Program-made: the position numbers and the translations under genes
Assembly (NCBI GenBank): GCA_030016765.1
Contig: JASEJS010000047.1
Coordinates: 1 to 5,114, forward strand
Length of the DNA: 5,114 nt
Reading direction: 5' to 3'
Source: Patescibacteria group bacterium
Lineage (GTDB): Bacteria; Patescibacteriota; Minisyncoccia; Minisyncoccales; JASEJS01
Notes under the pieces: model-generated
The model's database searches: none
What the model was told of the DNA's origin: nothing
Seen by the model: the letters and a program-made list of their open reading frames with translations, nothing else
Shown: in pieces, positions 4,337 through 5,114 of the stretch
Numbering within the stretch: the stretch's first letter is position 1
Layout: each line of letters opens with the position of its first letter

Positions 4337-4391
4337 ATTACCTTATTATAACTAACCAAAGACCCTTGTCAAGTACCTGCACTGGATGCTT
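4271..4391. repeat. 10-bp inverted repeat flanking the greA promoter
   Basis: AAGCATCCAG (4271-4280) and CTGGATGCTT (4382-4391) are perfect reverse complements on either side of the promoter. One arm is inside the leader ORF, the other 9 bases upstream of the -35. Similarity extends imperfectly past the CTT (TTGATTATT versus GATTTCTT). It could be paired binding sites or the trace of a duplicated inverted segment, but chance is not excluded. Confidence 0.4.
4345..4372 (-). promoter_or_regulatory. greA operon promoter (TTGACA-16-TATAAT)
   Basis: On the minus strand, TTGACA (4372-4367) and TATAAT (4350-4345) are both exact consensus with a 16-base spacer. The start of RNA is expected near 4338, two or three bases before the leader ATG. 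Around the -35 the sequence GGTACTTGACAAG matches the trp promoter (GGCACTTGACAAG) at 12 of 13 positions, and the spacers share the core TTTGG at the same offset. Confidence 0.9.
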
Positions 4392-4423
4392 GATTTCTTT
4401 TCCTCTTGTCTCTTTAAATCCTT

Positions 4424-4452
4424 TTGTTTTTGTTGTGATAATGCAGTATACT
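4424..4452 (+). promoter_or_regulatory. Candidate mfd promoter (TTGTTT-17-TATACT)
   Basis: TTGTTT (4424-4429) and TATACT (4447-4452) are 17 bases apart and point towards mfd. The -10 matches consensus at 5 of 6 positions, the -35 only at 3 of 6. A competing extended -10, TGTGATAAT (4434-4442), has no good -35. Either would start RNA in the 4449-4460 range, divergent from the greA promoter about 75 bases away. The 267 bases between the greA -35 and the mfd start contain no recognisable gene apart from the tentative leader ORF listed separately. Confidence 0.42.
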
Positions 4453-4460
4453 GATGATAT

Positions 4461-4511
4461 ATGAGGTATCAGGCAATCCGGTTCTTAAAAGGTTTCGAAT
4501 TTGCCTCCTAA
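4461..4511 (+). CDS. Tentative 16-codon leader ORF upstream of mfd
   Basis: An ATG 8 bases after the candidate -10 opens a short frame, MRYQAIRFLKGFEFAS, ending in TAA at 4509-4511. The 8-base gap from the -10 equals that of the greA leader. In the RNA, AGGCAA (4471-4476) can pair with UUGCCU (4501-4506). The same segment (UUUGCCU, 4500-4506) can alternatively pair with GGGCAAA (4627-4633), which overlaps the weak AGGG ribosome-binding candidate of mfd. These stems are short and the second is long-range, so this is offered only by analogy with the other two leaders; a chance ORF is quite possible. Confidence 0.22.
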   Translation: MRYQAIRFLKGFEFAS

Positions 4512-4639
4512 AGGTTAATTTCGACTTTTCACCCTATTAAAAAAATCCAGCTGAAATCTCAAAGAAAATTTTAAAAAACAATTAAAATAATTGAGCTTTG
4601 TTTAGACCCCAATTTAGAAAAAAACAGGGCAAAAATATA

Positions 4640-5114
4640 ATGCTTGAAAAAATATTTTTAGATAAAGTTTTGATCTGCAGCCTTACTCCCTATTTTTTGG
4701 AAAAGCCTAATTTTTGGTTTGAAAAAAATTTTAATAAAATTTTGGAAGCCAGAAAGACTCAAGATTTCTGGAAAAATAATACTCTTTACTTAGAAAAAAA
4801 TCAAATTTACAATTTTTCTCAGTTTCTCAGAAAATTGGATGAAATGGGCTATGAGAAAGTCTGGGAGGTTTCAGAAATTGGTGAATTTGCTCAAAGAGGA
4901 GGAGTTGTTGATGTCTTTCCAGTAAACCCCCCACTTATTCCATCTGAAGAATTTTCCCCAATTAAGAAAGAGGTGTCTAAAAATAAGTGGGGGGTAAATT
5001 TTGCCATCCGGATTGAATTTTTTGGAAATAAAATCGAAGAGATTTTCCCCCTTCCGATAAAAATTGAGTCTGAGAAGCCAGCTAAAGAAATTTTAAAAAA
5101 GAAATTAAAATCCC
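4640..5114 (+). CDS. mfd: Transcription-repair coupling factor Mfd, N-terminal part (runs off the right edge)
   Basis: Mfd is an ATP-driven translocase that dislodges stalled RNA polymerase and recruits UvrA to the lesion. The 158 codons present show the UvrB-like module: FSQFLRKLDEMGYEKVWEV (59-77), GEFAQRGGVVDVFP (81-94) and IRIEFFGNKIEEI (123-135). EFAQRGG is closer to the Mfd form (EFAVRGG) than to UvrB (GTFRVRGD), but UvrB-like alternatives cannot be excluded until the helicase and RNA-polymerase-interaction domains are seen. GEF lies at residue 81, whereas it is considerably further in (about 140) in E. coli Mfd, so the N-terminal UvrB-like module looks reduced. Between DVFP and IRIEFF there are 28 residues instead of the usual few; this loop contains an inverted repeat. 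The start is the first ATG in a frame opened by a TGA at 4592; only a weak AGGG lies 10 bases before it. Confidence 0.8.
   Translation, partial: MLEKIFLDKVLICSLTPYFLEKPNFWFEKNFNKILEARKTQDFWKNNTLYLEKNQIYNFSQFLRKLDEMGYEKVWEVSEIGEFAQRGGVVDVFPVNPPLIPSEEFSPIKKEVSKNKWGVNFAIRIEFFGNKIEEIFPLPIKIESEKPAKEILKKKLKS
4926..4995 (+). repeat. 14-bp perfect inverted repeat inside the mfd coding region
   Basis: ACCCCCCACTTATT (4926-4939) and AATAAGTGGGGGGT (4982-4995) are exact reverse complements separated by 42 bases. The runs of six C and six G stand out in this AT-rich DNA. The repeat occupies the extra loop between the DVFP and IRIEFF motifs and keeps the frame open. It looks like a small palindromic or miniature mobile repeat tolerated in a surface loop, though a regulatory RNA hairpin is possible. 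Confidence 0.75.

Noticed and set aside
4157..4351. Open frame of 64 codons on the plus strand
   Set aside because: It is antisense to the greA leader; its hydrophobic stretch is the reverse reading of AT-rich leader sequence and there is no promoter or ribosome site.
4540..4639. AT-rich stretch before mfd as a replication origin or CRISPR leader
   Set aside because: There are no DnaA-box arrays or regularly spaced repeats; only short AT-rich complementarities such as CAATT/AATTG are present.

Overview
The window is AT-rich (roughly two thirds A+T by eye) bacterial DNA that uses the standard code: TGA ends the DUF72 gene, TAA ends greA and TAG ends the trp leader ORF. The reduced Mfd N-terminus, the divergent GreA tip loop (SEDVNPEYLSF), the compact layout and near-leaderless leader ORFs would suit a Candidate Phyla Radiation (Patescibacteria) genome, but this is inference and no marker gene here settles the lineage.

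Layout. Positions 1-1213 (minus) carry the first 404 codons of trpE. Its upstream region, 1214-1386, holds a TTGACA/TAAAAT promoter, a 22-codon leader ORF with tandem Trp codons, and three mutually exclusive RNA pairings: a classical ribosome-mediated trp attenuator. Directly behind the -35 box sits a roughly 1.39 kb insertion sequence (1393-2784), flanked by a GTGCCG direct repeat. Its DDE transposase is broken by one in-frame TAA between the second Asp and the Glu of the DD35E triad. Just outside its right end is a second, diverged copy of the left-end motif (about 2791-2835), probably a relic of a related element. Positions 2901-4152 (minus) form a tight operon, greA followed by a DUF72/YecE-family gene, with only one base between stop and start.

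Upstream of greA (4162-4372) is the most interesting region. A consensus promoter (TTGACA-16-TATAAT) is followed after 8 bases by a 41-codon leader ORF. The leader RNA has segments 1, 2, 3 and 4 that can pair as 1:2 (8 bp), 2:3 (13 bp) or 3:4 (10 bp), and segment 4 contains the greA Shine-Dalgarno. This has the same logic as the trp attenuator but is placed in front of a transcription elongation factor, and it looks better suited to control of translation than of termination. The two promoters are also alike in sequence. On the plus strand, 4640-5114 begins a gene for an Mfd-like transcription-repair coupling factor, interrupted in a variable loop by a 14-bp inverted repeat. Between the divergent greA and mfd genes there is a weak plus-strand promoter and a tentative 16-codon leader ORF.

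In terms of function, greA (rescue of backtracked RNA polymerase) and mfd (removal of stalled RNA polymerase) are divergent neighbours acting on the same target. The trpE unit is metabolic and separate, but it shares promoter and attenuator architecture with greA.
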